A stretch of DNA of 64,000 nt from Cyclobacteriaceae bacterium (GCA_016787755.1 JAEUUA010000023.1:670613-734612), one strand, 5' to 3'; positions 7,817 through 16,662 are shown, counted from the stretch's first letter. Notes: generated from the letters alone by a model not told the origin. Program-made: numbers and translations.

Positions 7817-8704
7817 ATGAATAGTCACCCCGAAGAGTTAAAAAGGAGGAAATATTTATCCAATTTAATTTATTGGATAATGCTGGTTTTGCTGACTTTC
7901 TACCTTTTTCTTCAAATTACTTTTGAATCTAAGGCGTTCGATTTTTTAACATTTGATGATTGGGTTCCGATTTTATTGGTAGGGGTTTCAGCGATATCCT
8001 TGGTGCTAAATAAATACAATTATGGGCGCGCTTCACGCAGTATCTTTCTTTTGAGTTGGATAACCGCTGTAACCGTATTGCCTGTTGTACTTTCTGATAT
8101 TTCTCCAGGCTCGTATTTGCTTCATCCCATCTTGTGCATTTTAACAAGTCTTATGATTCATCTTTTCTTTTCATGGTATGAAGATCGGTGGATCTATTTA
8201 TTTTTTCTTGCCACATCTTTTTTTCTTACCAGCTTCTCTTATTATTTCCTTTTCACATACGATTTATCAGAAAGTTTTCGTCAGTTACCACTTAACAGGA
8301 TTCAATTTATTGTGATCTATTCAATGAGTTGGGTATTCATTAATTTAACCTTGATTTATGTGTACCGAATCAATTGGGATGCGTACATGGAATTACAAAA
8401 TAAAAATGAACTTATAGAACACCTGAATAAAAACCTCGAGACGAAAGTAGAAATACGAACCCGACTGCTGCGAGAGCAGAATTCAAAGTTGATGGAATAC
8501 GCTTTTGTTAATGCACATGTTTTGAGGGCACCCGTAAGCAGAATTTTAGGGTTAGTTCATCTCCTGGTAAAGTCGGATTCCGAAAGTCAAGACAAGGAAA
8601 TAATAAGCCATTTGGAGGAAAGTTCAAAAGAACTGGATGAAGTGGTTCGCAAATTGTCAATTACCTTGCGGGAAGCAAAAGATGAGGATAAAACATTAGA
8701 TTAG
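7817..8704 (+). CDS. Six-helix membrane protein with lone HisKA-like segment (no ATPase domain)
   Basis: Six hydrophobic helices fill residues ~15-190. A coiled coil follows, then a dimerisation/phosphoacceptor-like helix reading YAFVNAHVLRAPVSRILGLV. The His sits where SHELRTPL has its phospho-His, and Bacteroidota kinases often have SHxxRAPxARILGL there. The protein stops about 70 residues later and no HATPase_c domain is encoded downstream in any frame, so it cannot autophosphorylate alone. The start is placed at ATG 7817 rather than the in-frame TTG at 7808. It is divergent from the comX/comQ-like pair, and its topology resembles the sensor half of ComP. A role as receptor is inference; it could instead be an unrelated degenerate kinase. 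Confidence 0.7.
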   Translation: MNSHPEELKRRKYLSNLIYWIMLVLLTFYLFLQITFESKAFDFLTFDDWVPILLVGVSAISLVLNKYNYGRASRSIFLLSWITAVTVLPVVLSDISPGSYLLHPILCILTSLMIHLFFSWYEDRWIYLFFLATSFFLTSFSYYFLFTYDLSESFRQLPLNRIQFIVIYSMSWVFINLTLIYVYRINWDAYMELQNKNELIEHLNKNLETKVEIRTRLLREQNSKLMEYAFVNAHVLRAPVSRILGLVHLLVKSDSESQDKEIISHLEESSKELDEVVRKLSITLREAKDEDKTLD

Positions 8705-9036
8705 GAGATCGAAAACATTAAATTGAAAATCATTTTATCCCTGCAATTTCCTATCTCAGTTTACTTTTATTTCGAGTACTTTTTTTAAATATGGATCGTT
8801 TCCGATCACGGTTGAGTGAGTTCCTACAGGAACATCGGATGCTACTAAGGTGCCTACACTGATTCGAAATTTACCTACTGTTGGTTCAAAGGAAGTGGCA
8901 GGAGGAAAAGCCTGAATTCTTCCTTTTTGCATCTGTAGTTCTGACATCTTGCTTCTATATTTGCCAACTGCTTGTACTACACAGCGTGTTAAGAGCACAA
9001 AACGAGTAGTTCATTTTTTTTAAATACGTGTAGAAT
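8705..9036. other. Intergenic stretch before mutS
   Basis: The 332 bases hold a possible small minus-strand gene (8756-8947, listed separately) and a TATATTTG element at 8956-8963 on the plus strand. That element matches the TAnnTTTG -7 consensus and could serve mutS with a leader of about 65 bases. No well-placed -33 TTG goes with it, so the promoter call is weak. Confidence 0.35.
8756..8947 (-). CDS. Small hypothetical protein
   Basis: A 63-residue frame starting at ATG 8947 (an upstream GTG at 8998 would add 17 residues). It has no signal peptide; the sequence contains FEPTVGKFRISVGTLVASD and ends KKVLEIKVN, an alternation that would fit a small beta-rich domain. I do not recognise a family. 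Composition is protein-like and there is no competing gene, but short length keeps the confidence low. Confidence 0.35.
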   Translation of the reverse strand: MSELQMQKGRIQAFPPATSFEPTVGKFRISVGTLVASDVPVGTHSTVIGNDPYLKKVLEIKVN

Positions 9037-11640
9037 ATGGCCGGAGAGAAAGCAATGGAAACACCCCTTATGAAACAGTACAACGCCATCAAGGCGAAGT
9101 ACCCAGGTGCATTGTTGTTATTTAGGGTGGGCGATTTTTACGAAACCTTTGGCGAAGATGCTATCCGCGCTGCCCGGGTACTTGATATCACATTAACAAA
9201 AAGAGGAAATGGCTCTGCTTCGGAGATCGAGTTGGCTGGCTTTCCCCATCATGCCCTTGATACTTACTTACCTAAGTTGGTACGGGCGGGTAATCGGGTT
9301 GCCATTTGCGATCAGTTGGAAGATCCACGATTTGTAAAAGGAATTGTAAAGCGGGGGGTTACAGAATTAGTGACCCCTGGGGTATCGTATAACGATCATG
9401 TGTTGGAGCGAAAGCAAAATAATTTTTTGGCTTCCGTCTTTAGCGGGAAAAATTTTTTGGGTGTTTCTTTTCTGGATATCAGCACTGGAGAATTTTATGC
9501 GGCCCAGGGTGCTGAGAATTATGTGTACAAGCTTATTCAAAGTTTTGGTCCGGCCGAAATCATTTATAGCAAAGCAAGTCGCGAGAAGTATGAAGCTCTG
9601 TTTAGTGAAGACTATGCTACCTTTGCGCTGGATGATTGGGTATATGCCTTTGACTTTGCAAATGAAAAATTAATACAACAATTTAAGACAAACACATTAA
9701 AAGGATTTGGTATTGATGGCATGAATGAAGCCATTGTTGCGGCTGGATCCATACTCCATTATTTAGAAGCGACCGAACACAAAGACACACATCACATCGC
9801 TACTATTTCACGCATCGATGAAGATAAGTACGTATGGTTAGATAAGTTTACAGTACGCAATCTTGAAATCGTAAGTTCACAAAATGAAGGGGGTGTTCCT
9901 TTGCTACAAATTCTGGATCAGACCGTAACCCCGATGGGTTCGCGGAATTTACGTAAATGGATGATCCTGCCGCTAAAAGACAAGCAAAGTATTGATGAAC
10001 GCCTGCAGGTCGTGGAGCAGTTTTATTTAAACGAAGAACTTACGGATGGGATTCTTGCACACTTGCGACAAATAGTAGATCTCGAGCGATTGATTTCTAA
10101 AGTGGCAGTAGGTCGGATAAATCCCAGAGAGCTGATCCAACTGAAACGCTCATTGAAGGCCATTCTTCCTGTCAAGGATATTTTAGAAAAATCTTCTTCC
10201 ATTGAATTAATAAAGCTGGGCGATCAATTAAACCGATGTGATTTCTTGCTGGATAAAATCGAGAAAGAGTTAATGGACGATGCTCCTATGCTCATTCATC
10301 AGGGGGGAATTATCAAAGAAGGGGTTAACGCAGAGTTGGATGAGTTGCGAGCGATGGCCTTTTCGGGAAAGGATTATTTGCTGGAGATACAAAAGCGAGA
10401 AGTAGAACGAACGAGCATTAATTCTCTTAAAATTTCCTATAATAAAGTATTTGGGTATTACTTAGAAGTAAGCAATGCTCACAAAGACAAGGTTCCTGCT
10501 GACTGGATTCGTAAACAAACATTAGTAAATGCCGAACGCTATATTACTGAAGAACTGAAAGTATATGAAGAGAAAATTCTTCATGCGGAAGAAAAATTGC
10601 TGGTGATTGAACAACGATTGTTCTTAGAATTGGTACATCATGCAGCTGATTACATTTCACAAATTCAACAGAACGCGCGTGCGGTGGCAACACTCGATTG
10701 CCTTTTATCTTTTGCAGTAACAGCCAAGTCAAACAAATACAACAAGCCTGAGATTAGTGAATCCAAACGATTAGCGATTAAGGCCGGCCGCCATCCGGTA
10801 ATCGAAAAGCAACTACCATTAGGAGAAAGCTATGTACCCAACGATATTTATCTCGATAACGAAACGCAGCAAATCTTAGTGATTACTGGACCCAACATGG
10901 CTGGTAAATCGGCACTTTTACGCCAAACTGCTTTGATTGTATTGATGGCTCAGATGGGAAGTTACATTCCTGCAGAAACGGCAACCATTGGATTGATTGA
11001 CAAAGTATTTACGCGTGTAGGTGCTTCAGATAATTTATCGCGGGGTGAATCAACGTTTATGGTGGAAATGACGGAAACTGCCAGCATCCTGAATAACCTG
11101 AGTGATCGCAGCCTGATTTTAATGGATGAAATTGGCCGGGGTACGTCTACCTATGATGGTGTTTCTATCGCCTGGTCGATTGTTGAGTACCTGCACAATC
11201 ATAAAGAGTTTAAAGCCAAAACACTTTTTGCTACGCATTATCATGAGTTGAATCAGCTCACCGAGGATTTGGTTCGTGTTAAAAATTTTAATGTAAGCGT
11301 GAAAGAAGTAGGTGATAAAATCATTTTCATGCGCACGTTAAAAGAAGGTGGCAGTGAACATAGTTTTGGAATTCACGTAGCGCAATTGGCAGGCATGCCC
11401 AACAAAGTGGTACTTCGTGCTAATGAAATCCTTCATTTCTTGGAGAAGGATAAACATAAGAATGAATCAAAGGCAAAATTTGAAGAGTTACCCAAAGCCA
11501 CCGCCCAAATGAGTTTGTTCGAAATGGATCCTAAATCCAAAGCCGTACATGAAATGCTGGAGAAAATTGACATCAACACAATTAGCCCGGTGGAAGCTTT
11601 ACTGAAGTTAAATGAGATTTTGAGTGTGCTGAAGAAATAG
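9037..11640 (+). CDS. mutS: DNA mismatch repair protein MutS
   Basis: An 867-residue full-length MutS. The N-terminal mismatch-binding domain contains GDFYETFG, where Phe-x-Glu contacts the mispaired base. The connector and lever domains follow, and the ATPase domain has Walker A GPNMAGKS at 618-625, the Walker B/DE motif LILMDEIGRGTST, and ATHYHELNQL. A C-terminal helix-turn-helix dimerisation segment ends the protein. It recognises base mismatches and small loops and recruits MutL. The start ATG at 9037 gives MAGEKAMETPLMKQY; ATG 9055 is also possible and would match the common METPLMKQY beginning. Confidence 0.98.
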   Translation: MAGEKAMETPLMKQYNAIKAKYPGALLLFRVGDFYETFGEDAIRAARVLDITLTKRGNGSASEIELAGFPHHALDTYLPKLVRAGNRVAICDQLEDPRFVKGIVKRGVTELVTPGVSYNDHVLERKQNNFLASVFSGKNFLGVSFLDISTGEFYAAQGAENYVYKLIQSFGPAEIIYSKASREKYEALFSEDYATFALDDWVYAFDFANEKLIQQFKTNTLKGFGIDGMNEAIVAAGSILHYLEATEHKDTHHIATISRIDEDKYVWLDKFTVRNLEIVSSQNEGGVPLLQILDQTVTPMGSRNLRKWMILPLKDKQSIDERLQVVEQFYLNEELTDGILAHLRQIVDLERLISKVAVGRINPRELIQLKRSLKAILPVKDILEKSSSIELIKLGDQLNRCDFLLDKIEKELMDDAPMLIHQGGIIKEGVNAELDELRAMAFSGKDYLLEIQKREVERTSINSLKISYNKVFGYYLEVSNAHKDKVPADWIRKQTLVNAERYITEELKVYEEKILHAEEKLLVIEQRLFLELVHHAADYISQIQQNARAVATLDCLLSFAVTAKSNKYNKPEISESKRLAIKAGRHPVIEKQLPLGESYVPNDIYLDNETQQILVITGPNMAGKSALLRQTALIVLMAQMGSYIPAETATIGLIDKVFTRVGASDNLSRGESTFMVEMTETASILNNLSDRSLILMDEIGRGTSTYDGVSIAWSIVEYLHNHKEFKAKTLFATHYHELNQLTEDLVRVKNFNVSVKEVGDKIIFMRTLKEGGSEHSFGIHVAQLAGMPNKVVLRANEILHFLEKDKHKNESKAKFEELPKATAQMSLFEMDPKSKAVHEMLEKIDINTISPVEALLKLNEILSVLKK

Positions 11641-11682
11641 CAAAGTTACAACTTGTAAATTTCAGAAGTCTAAAAGAAATAC

Positions 11683-12396
11683 TCATCTCTTAAACAACTT
11701 ATTTCCCATCACTTTTTTCATCACCTCATCTTTCAAACTTCTACTGATAGGAATCGTTGCGGATTCAATTTTCAATTCATTACTATCTAAGGCTGAAATC
11801 TTATCCAAGGCAACAATGAAGGACTTATGAACTTTTAGAAATTGAGCAGTCGGAAGTTGTCTCTCAAGACCACCAAGTGTGTGATAAGTAATTAGTTTTC
11901 GGTTTGAGGTATGTACGATGCAATAATTTTGCATGGCTTCTAGATAAAGTACTTCATCATAATTCACTTTCTCAAATTGATGATTCACCTTGATGAAAAA
12001 ATAATCTGATCCTTGGTTTTCTTTAGCTTGTTCTTTGAGTTGATAGTATTCATTTGCTTTCTGCGCAGCCTTCAAGAATCGATCAAATGAAATAGGTTTT
12101 AATAAAAAGTCGATTACATCTAAGGAGTATCCTTCCAACGCATATTCGGAATACGCTGTGGTGAAAATTACCAATGGAGGATTTTCTAGTGCGCGAAGAA
12201 ATTCAATGCCTGATACTTTTGGCATTTGAATATCTAACAGAATAAGATCAATGGAGTTTGTTTTGAGGAAGTCGGCAGCCTTTCGTGCACTTTCACAGGA
12301 GTGCGTTAGTTCAAGAAAGGAAATTTCAGACACGTATTCTTCAAGGCCTTTTCGGGCGATGGGTTCGTCATCCACAATCAGGCACCTTAGTTTCAT
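11683..12396 (-). CDS. LytTR-family response regulator
   Basis: A 237-residue regulator with a receiver domain (DDEP acidic pair at residues 9-12, phospho-Asp in LILLDIQMP, Thr in IFTTAYSEYA, Lys in FLLKPI) and a C-terminal LytTR DNA-binding domain (FLKVHKSFIVALDKI). The start ATG overlaps the end of the partner kinase gene (4 bases), so the two are one operon. LytTR regulators bind direct repeats upstream of their targets; the regulon is not visible here. Confidence 0.93.
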   Translation of the reverse strand: MKLRCLIVDDEPIARKGLEEYVSEISFLELTHSCESARKAADFLKTNSIDLILLDIQMPKVSGIEFLRALENPPLVIFTTAYSEYALEGYSLDVIDFLLKPISFDRFLKAAQKANEYYQLKEQAKENQGSDYFFIKVNHQFEKVNYDEVLYLEAMQNYCIVHTSNRKLITYHTLGGLERQLPTAQFLKVHKSFIVALDKISALDSNELKIESATIPISRSLKDEVMKKVMGNKLFKR

Positions 12397-13415
12397 GCAA
12401 TTGGTAATTTAAGTGTTACTGAGAATGTCTCTGAAGTTTTCTTGATATCTAGGCGATAAGCATCCCTATACAGTAACGCAAGTCTTCGTTTTACATTCTT
12501 CAAGCCAATGCCTTCGTTTTCTGAACCCGGTGTAGTACAATCAATTGTATTCACCACAGAGAAATTGAACATGTTGTCTTCTTTCGATAACTGAATGTCG
12601 ATCTCATTATTTTTCCCCGTATAATGGGATGCATGTTTAAAAGCGTTCTCCACAAATGGGATTAGCAAAAGCGGGGGAATGCTGAAATGACTAAGATTTT
12701 TTGAGCAAACAAATTTGACAGGATAATCAGCAGCCATGCGAAGCCGCTGAAGGTTCACATAACTATCGAGGTAATTTATTTCCTTTTCAATTTCAATGTT
12801 ATCGGCATTGCATTCATATAACTGATAACGTAACATATCTGAGAACTTATTCAATGTTTCGCGCGCAACTTTGTTTTGTCTATCAATCTGAAAATAGATC
12901 GTGTTTATGGAATTAAATAAAAAATGAGGATTGATTTGTGCTCGTAAATATTCCAATTCAGTGTTTAGTTTCTCTACTTCTAATTTTCGAATCAGTTCTT
13001 GTTGGAGGTACCACGCTTTACTAAGATGCAGGGCTGTAGCAAAGGCCAGGTAGAATAGTACAATTGAGAAATTATAAAGTGTATTAAAAAAGAATGATTT
13101 CCGTTCGGAATCATTTAATACACCCCCATATAAATATAAATCATGACTGTTTTTTAGGATAACGTAGAAAACAATAACCGCGGATAGAATAAGGAGCGAC
13201 CTTATAATTTTTTTGCCTGTCATGAGGGGAGGAATGACAAGGTGAATGACCGGGTAGATAGCGCAAAAAAGTAAAACGTTGCGAAAAACTATCTCAAGTA
13301 AAAATTGTCCGACTCCTGCTTTTGAAATAAGAGTTATTCGTGTGTAGGCATGAAAGAAAACAGTGAGTGTCCAGAAGAGGACAATATCTAGTTTGTTTTG
13401 GAAGAAGCGATTCAC
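12393..13415 (-). CDS. LytS-like sensor histidine kinase (His_kinase family)
   Basis: A 340-residue kinase with four transmembrane helices in residues ~10-155, a coiled linker, the His_kinase phosphoacceptor motif AQINPHFLFNSINTIYF, and a HATPase domain (N-box LIPFVENAFKHA; G-box EGIGLKNVKRRL). No extracytoplasmic sensor domain is present, so the signal is probably sensed within the membrane. It overlaps its LytTR response regulator gene and is the first gene of that pair. Confidence 0.93.
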   Translation of the reverse strand: MNRFFQNKLDIVLFWTLTVFFHAYTRITLISKAGVGQFLLEIVFRNVLLFCAIYPVIHLVIPPLMTGKKIIRSLLILSAVIVFYVILKNSHDLYLYGGVLNDSERKSFFFNTLYNFSIVLFYLAFATALHLSKAWYLQQELIRKLEVEKLNTELEYLRAQINPHFLFNSINTIYFQIDRQNKVARETLNKFSDMLRYQLYECNADNIEIEKEINYLDSYVNLQRLRMAADYPVKFVCSKNLSHFSIPPLLLIPFVENAFKHASHYTGKNNEIDIQLSKEDNMFNFSVVNTIDCTTPGSENEGIGLKNVKRRLALLYRDAYRLDIKKTSETFSVTLKLPIA

Positions 13416-13549
13416 AATTTAAAATTAATTGATTTACGAGTAGTCATTGTTGTTAAACGCTGCATTTCGTCAAGAAAAACAAACCACATATCAGGTTGCC
13501 TTGTCTGCTTCTTTATCAATACCGTATTTTAGAGTGTAATCAGCACGTC

Positions 13550-14686
13550 ATGAAAAAATTGTTATTCCTTATTGCAACTACCATTGTTTCATTTTCTGCC
13601 TGCGCTCAGCCTACCAAAACGATTGGTGGTGCATGCGAAGGCTGTGAAGCTATTCATGAGAGTCCAGTTGCATTTGAAAAGCTGAAGAGCGAGGTTACCT
13701 TACCTGACTTTAATGAAGCCGGCCCCAAAATTGAAATCAGCGGGATCGTGTATCAACGCGATGGAATGACTCCCGCCAAGGATGTTGTTATCTATGTGTA
13801 TCATACGAATCAAGCCGGTGTTTATCCTTCAAAAGGAAGTGAAACAGGTTGGGGGAAAAGGCATGGATACATTCGTGGCTGGGTGAAGACGAATAAGAAT
13901 GGCTTCTATCAAATTTACACGTTGAAACCTGCTGCGTACCCAAACCGAAAAGATCCGGCACATATCCATATCACTATTAAGGAGCCCGATAAGAACGAAT
14001 ATTATATTGACGATTATCTTTTTTCGGATGATCCCTTGCTCTCAAAACAACGGGCAGCTAGCCCACGTGGTGGAGATGGAGTAGTGAATTTAGTTGACAC
14101 TGAGAAAAACATTTCTCATGCCACGCGCCATATTATTCTTGGCTTGAATGTCCCTGATTATCCTTATGCAGGACTCCCTAAACTGACTTCAGGTTTACAA
14201 ATTGGATCTAACTGTCCAGCCTTCGATCCATTGCATCTGAGCGGGGCCGATGCCGGGAAAAAAGCGTGCCCCATGTGCAAATATGGGTATGGACAAGGTG
14301 TAATGATTTGGTTTAACCATGCCAACCTGGATCACATGCGTGATTTTATACAGTCCTTTGAAAAGGAAATGCAGGCAAAAGGGGAGAAGCAATTGCGGGT
14401 ATTTTTTATTTATATGAATCCGTTTTACAAGGAGCATCCGGATGCAACCCCACAGGAAATCTTAAAAGGTAAACTTGCCCGGTGGGGAGAGGAACAAAAC
14501 CTGAAGAAGGTTGCACTTACGTGGATCCCTTCCCCAGTTGATGAAACAACTGCGAAGGTATACGACATTAATCCCAAAGCTAAAAATACGGTGTTCGTTT
14601 ACAAGAAAAGACGTGTTGCTTCAAAGTGGGTGAACATCGAGTATGACGATAAATCTGTGGAAGAAATTCTTCAAGTGCTGAAATAG
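13550..14686 (+). CDS. Intradiol ring-cleavage dioxygenase-like domain fused to thioredoxin-like domain, exported
   Basis: The start is placed at ATG 13550, which gives a signal sequence ending FSACAQ (lipobox-like, possibly a lipoprotein); the upstream in-frame ATG at 13496 has no such sense. Residues ~45-205 are an intradiol dioxygenase fold: YHTNQAGVYP, AAYPNRKDPAHIHITI with His138 and His140, and candidate tyrosine ligands in those segments, the pattern of the non-haem Fe(III) site. The remaining ~170 residues hold a CPMC motif (Cys240-Cys243) and a DUF899/thioredoxin-like layout (VMIWFN, LRVFFIYMNPF). Exported dioxygenase-like proteins occur in Bacteroidota, but their substrate is unclear. 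The fusion suggests that redox control or a second catalytic step accompanies the first domain. Confidence 0.8.
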   Translation: MKKLLFLIATTIVSFSACAQPTKTIGGACEGCEAIHESPVAFEKLKSEVTLPDFNEAGPKIEISGIVYQRDGMTPAKDVVIYVYHTNQAGVYPSKGSETGWGKRHGYIRGWVKTNKNGFYQIYTLKPAAYPNRKDPAHIHITIKEPDKNEYYIDDYLFSDDPLLSKQRAASPRGGDGVVNLVDTEKNISHATRHIILGLNVPDYPYAGLPKLTSGLQIGSNCPAFDPLHLSGADAGKKACPMCKYGYGQGVMIWFNHANLDHMRDFIQSFEKEMQAKGEKQLRVFFIYMNPFYKEHPDATPQEILKGKLARWGEEQNLKKVALTWIPSPVDETTAKVYDINPKAKNTVFVYKKRRVASKWVNIEYDDKSVEEILQVLK

Positions 14687-14715
14687 TTCTGCAATGAAAA
14701 TTATTTAGTACAACT

Positions 14716-15342
14716 TCAGTATCCAAATTTCATCAGTTTAAATCCAATTGAAACTTGAAATACTTGATTTCTGGTTGCTTCAATATTTTCATCTTCTTCA
14801 ATTCTTCGCAGTCCAAGGTTGTAGCGGAGATCAATGCTCAATCCAAATGGCGAATCCCATCCTGCGCCTAAGGCAACACTTACATCCGTTTTTTTATAGG
14901 AACGCTTTACATCTTGATCTTTATTCAAAATAAAAAGCACAGAATCAAATACATCAGCTTTAGCCTTTTGTAAAAAACCTAGTTGTGGGCCAGCATGCAA
15001 ATTTATTCCGCCACCATTTTTACCTTTCACAAGGTAATATTTAAATAATATTGGTACGTTGATGTAGTTAAAATTCGATTCGAAGTTCGTGCTGTTAATA
15101 GTTGTTTTTGATCCTTGCTGAGAAAGAATAACTTCGGGTTGAATAGCAAATTCATTTATTTTGAATAAAGCAAATCCCCCGCCATGCACACCGGTTCGAG
15201 AATTACTGTTTGATGAACTATTATCAACATTCAACTTGGCAAAATTTAATCCTCCTTTTATTCCAATAGAAAATTGAGTTTGTGCAATTAAACTCATAGA
15301 ACTAAGCATCATGGCAATAAATCCCAAAAGGTATCTTTTCAT
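14716..15342 (-). CDS. PorT-family outer membrane beta-barrel protein
   Basis: The start at ATG 15342 gives a signal peptide (MKRYLLGFIAMML, ending LIAQ); an in-frame ATG 69 bases upstream lacks such a context. The mature part has the PorT/outer-membrane-barrel signature FSIGIKGGLNFAKL, then FAIQPEVILSQQG, INVPILFKYYLV, GPQLGFL and an aromatic-ended last strand. These are 8-stranded barrels common in Bacteroidota, mostly of unknown function. A clear paralogue lies at 45486-46070. Confidence 0.88.
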   Translation of the reverse strand: MKRYLLGFIAMMLSSMSLIAQTQFSIGIKGGLNFAKLNVDNSSSNSNSRTGVHGGGFALFKINEFAIQPEVILSQQGSKTTINSTNFESNFNYINVPILFKYYLVKGKNGGGINLHAGPQLGFLQKAKADVFDSVLFILNKDQDVKRSYKKTDVSVALGAGWDSPFGLSIDLRYNLGLRRIEEDENIEATRNQVFQVSIGFKLMKFGY

Positions 15343-15460
15343 AAATAGGTTTTTGCGAATGATACTGGAAAGATTGAATGGATCAAAATCGTAATTAAAC
15401 AAAGTATTCAATATCTTTTAACCGGTAAATGATTATTTTATTCAAATAATTTTCTAAAAC

Positions 15461-16456
15461 ATGAAAAAAATTCGATGGGGTATTCTCGGCTGTGGCCGAA
15501 TTGCACGCAAGTTTGCATCCGACCTTCATTTTGTAACAAATGGAGAATTGGTTGCAGTAGGCGCACGTGAGCAATCAACGGCACAAGCTTTTGCCAACGA
15601 CTTTCCTGCGAAGCATGTTCATGGAAGCTATGAAAACCTGGTAAGCAATCCTGAAGTAGATGTTATCTACATAGCTACACCCCACGCCATGCATCATGAG
15701 CACGCGTTGCTTTGTTTGAAGCATAAGAAAGCCGTGTTGTGCGAAAAAGCATTTGCTATAAATTATCGCGAAGCCAAGGCAATGATTGATGTTGCAAAGG
15801 AACAGAACACATTTATCATGGAAGCGTTCTGGACACGTTTCTTACCCAATTATCAAAAGGCAAAACAATTAATTGCCGAAGGCAAAGTAGGAACCATCAA
15901 GTATCTATATGCAGAGTTTGGATTTAAGCCCACACCTCCAATCCCACCGCGATTATATGATCCAACATTAGGAGGCGGTGCATTGTTAGACATCGGTGTT
16001 TACCCAATTTTTGTTGCGCTTGATATTTTAGGGAAACCTGATGGTATTGACGCTGCCATGGCCCCCGCTGCCACAGGTGTGGATGAACAATGTGTGATTC
16101 GCTTTCAATATAAGAATGGTGCCATCGCAAATTTGTTTTGCACGTTTGCTTCCAATCTTGCTTCGGGTGGAGATATTGGTGGCGACAAAGGACGAATTCG
16201 ATTCACGCACAGAATGCATGGACCAACAACTCGCCTGGAATATTATCCCGGTATAGTCGACACGCGCGAAGAAGTTTCATTCGAAAAAGCAAAAGGTAAT
16301 GGGTACGAGTATGAAGCGCAGCATGTTGGCGAATGCCTACAAAATGGTTTGATTGAAAGTCCGGTGCTTACACATACAAAAACTCTTTTAATGATGGAAA
16401 CTCTGGATATCATTCGAAAGAAAGTGGGCATTGTCTATCCGGCAGACTTACTTTGA
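15461..16456 (+). CDS. Gfo/Idh/MocA family oxidoreductase (dihydrodiol dehydrogenase-like)
   Basis: A 331-residue NAD(P)-dependent dehydrogenase. The Rossmann start is KIRWGILGCGRIARKFA; the conserved EKP of the family is here EKAFAINYREA; and the substrate domain contains MEAFWTRFLP and GGGALLDIGVYP, typical of the dimeric dihydrodiol dehydrogenase/xylose dehydrogenase branch. The likely role is oxidation or reduction of a sugar or cyclic diol; the substrate is unknown. A structured inverted-repeat element follows the stop codon. Confidence 0.9.
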   Translation: MKKIRWGILGCGRIARKFASDLHFVTNGELVAVGAREQSTAQAFANDFPAKHVHGSYENLVSNPEVDVIYIATPHAMHHEHALLCLKHKKAVLCEKAFAINYREAKAMIDVAKEQNTFIMEAFWTRFLPNYQKAKQLIAEGKVGTIKYLYAEFGFKPTPPIPPRLYDPTLGGGALLDIGVYPIFVALDILGKPDGIDAAMAPAATGVDEQCVIRFQYKNGAIANLFCTFASNLASGGDIGGDKGRIRFTHRMHGPTTRLEYYPGIVDTREEVSFEKAKGNGYEYEAQHVGECLQNGLIESPVLTHTKTLLMMETLDIIRKKVGIVYPADLL

Positions 16457-16462
16457 TTTAAA

Positions 16463-16600
16463 AAACACATAGGCACATAGAACAAATAGGGGTATGTTCT
16501 TATTTGCATAACCCTATATGTTTCTTTTTTTCTTGTGACCCTAGCTGGCGCATAGAATTTAGCTAAATACAAGCTATGTGAACCATGTATCTATGTGTTT
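16463..16600. repeat. Nested inverted-repeat element
   Basis: The outer arms AAACACATAG (16463-16472) and CTATGTGTTT (16591-16600) are perfect. Just inside are CACATAG (16474-16480) and CTATGTG (16574-16580), and further in AATAGGGGTATG faces CATAACCCTAT. The whole 138 bases can thus fold into a long hairpin or cruciform. The left arm read in reverse, CTATGTGCCTATGTGTTT, recurs as CTTTGTGCCTAGGTGTTT at 44335-44352. It looks like a dispersed intergenic repeat rather than a terminator. Confidence 0.55.
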
Positions 16601-16631
16601 AAGAAGTCTGGTTTATCCCCTCAATTCCCGT

Positions 16632-16639
16632 TATCTTTG
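16632..16639 (+). promoter_or_regulatory. Probable -7 promoter element of the desaturase gene
   Basis: TATCTTTG matches the Bacteroidota -7 consensus TAnnTTTG exactly and lies 23 bases before the start codon. No TTG is found at the usual -33 distance. Confidence 0.5.
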
Positions 16640-16662
16640 CAGTACTATTAAATAAAAAAGTC

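Noticed and set aside
8705..8755. Missing ATPase domain of the kinase-like protein restored by a frameshift
   Set aside because: No HATPase motifs are found in any frame after 8704, and mutS follows at 9037.
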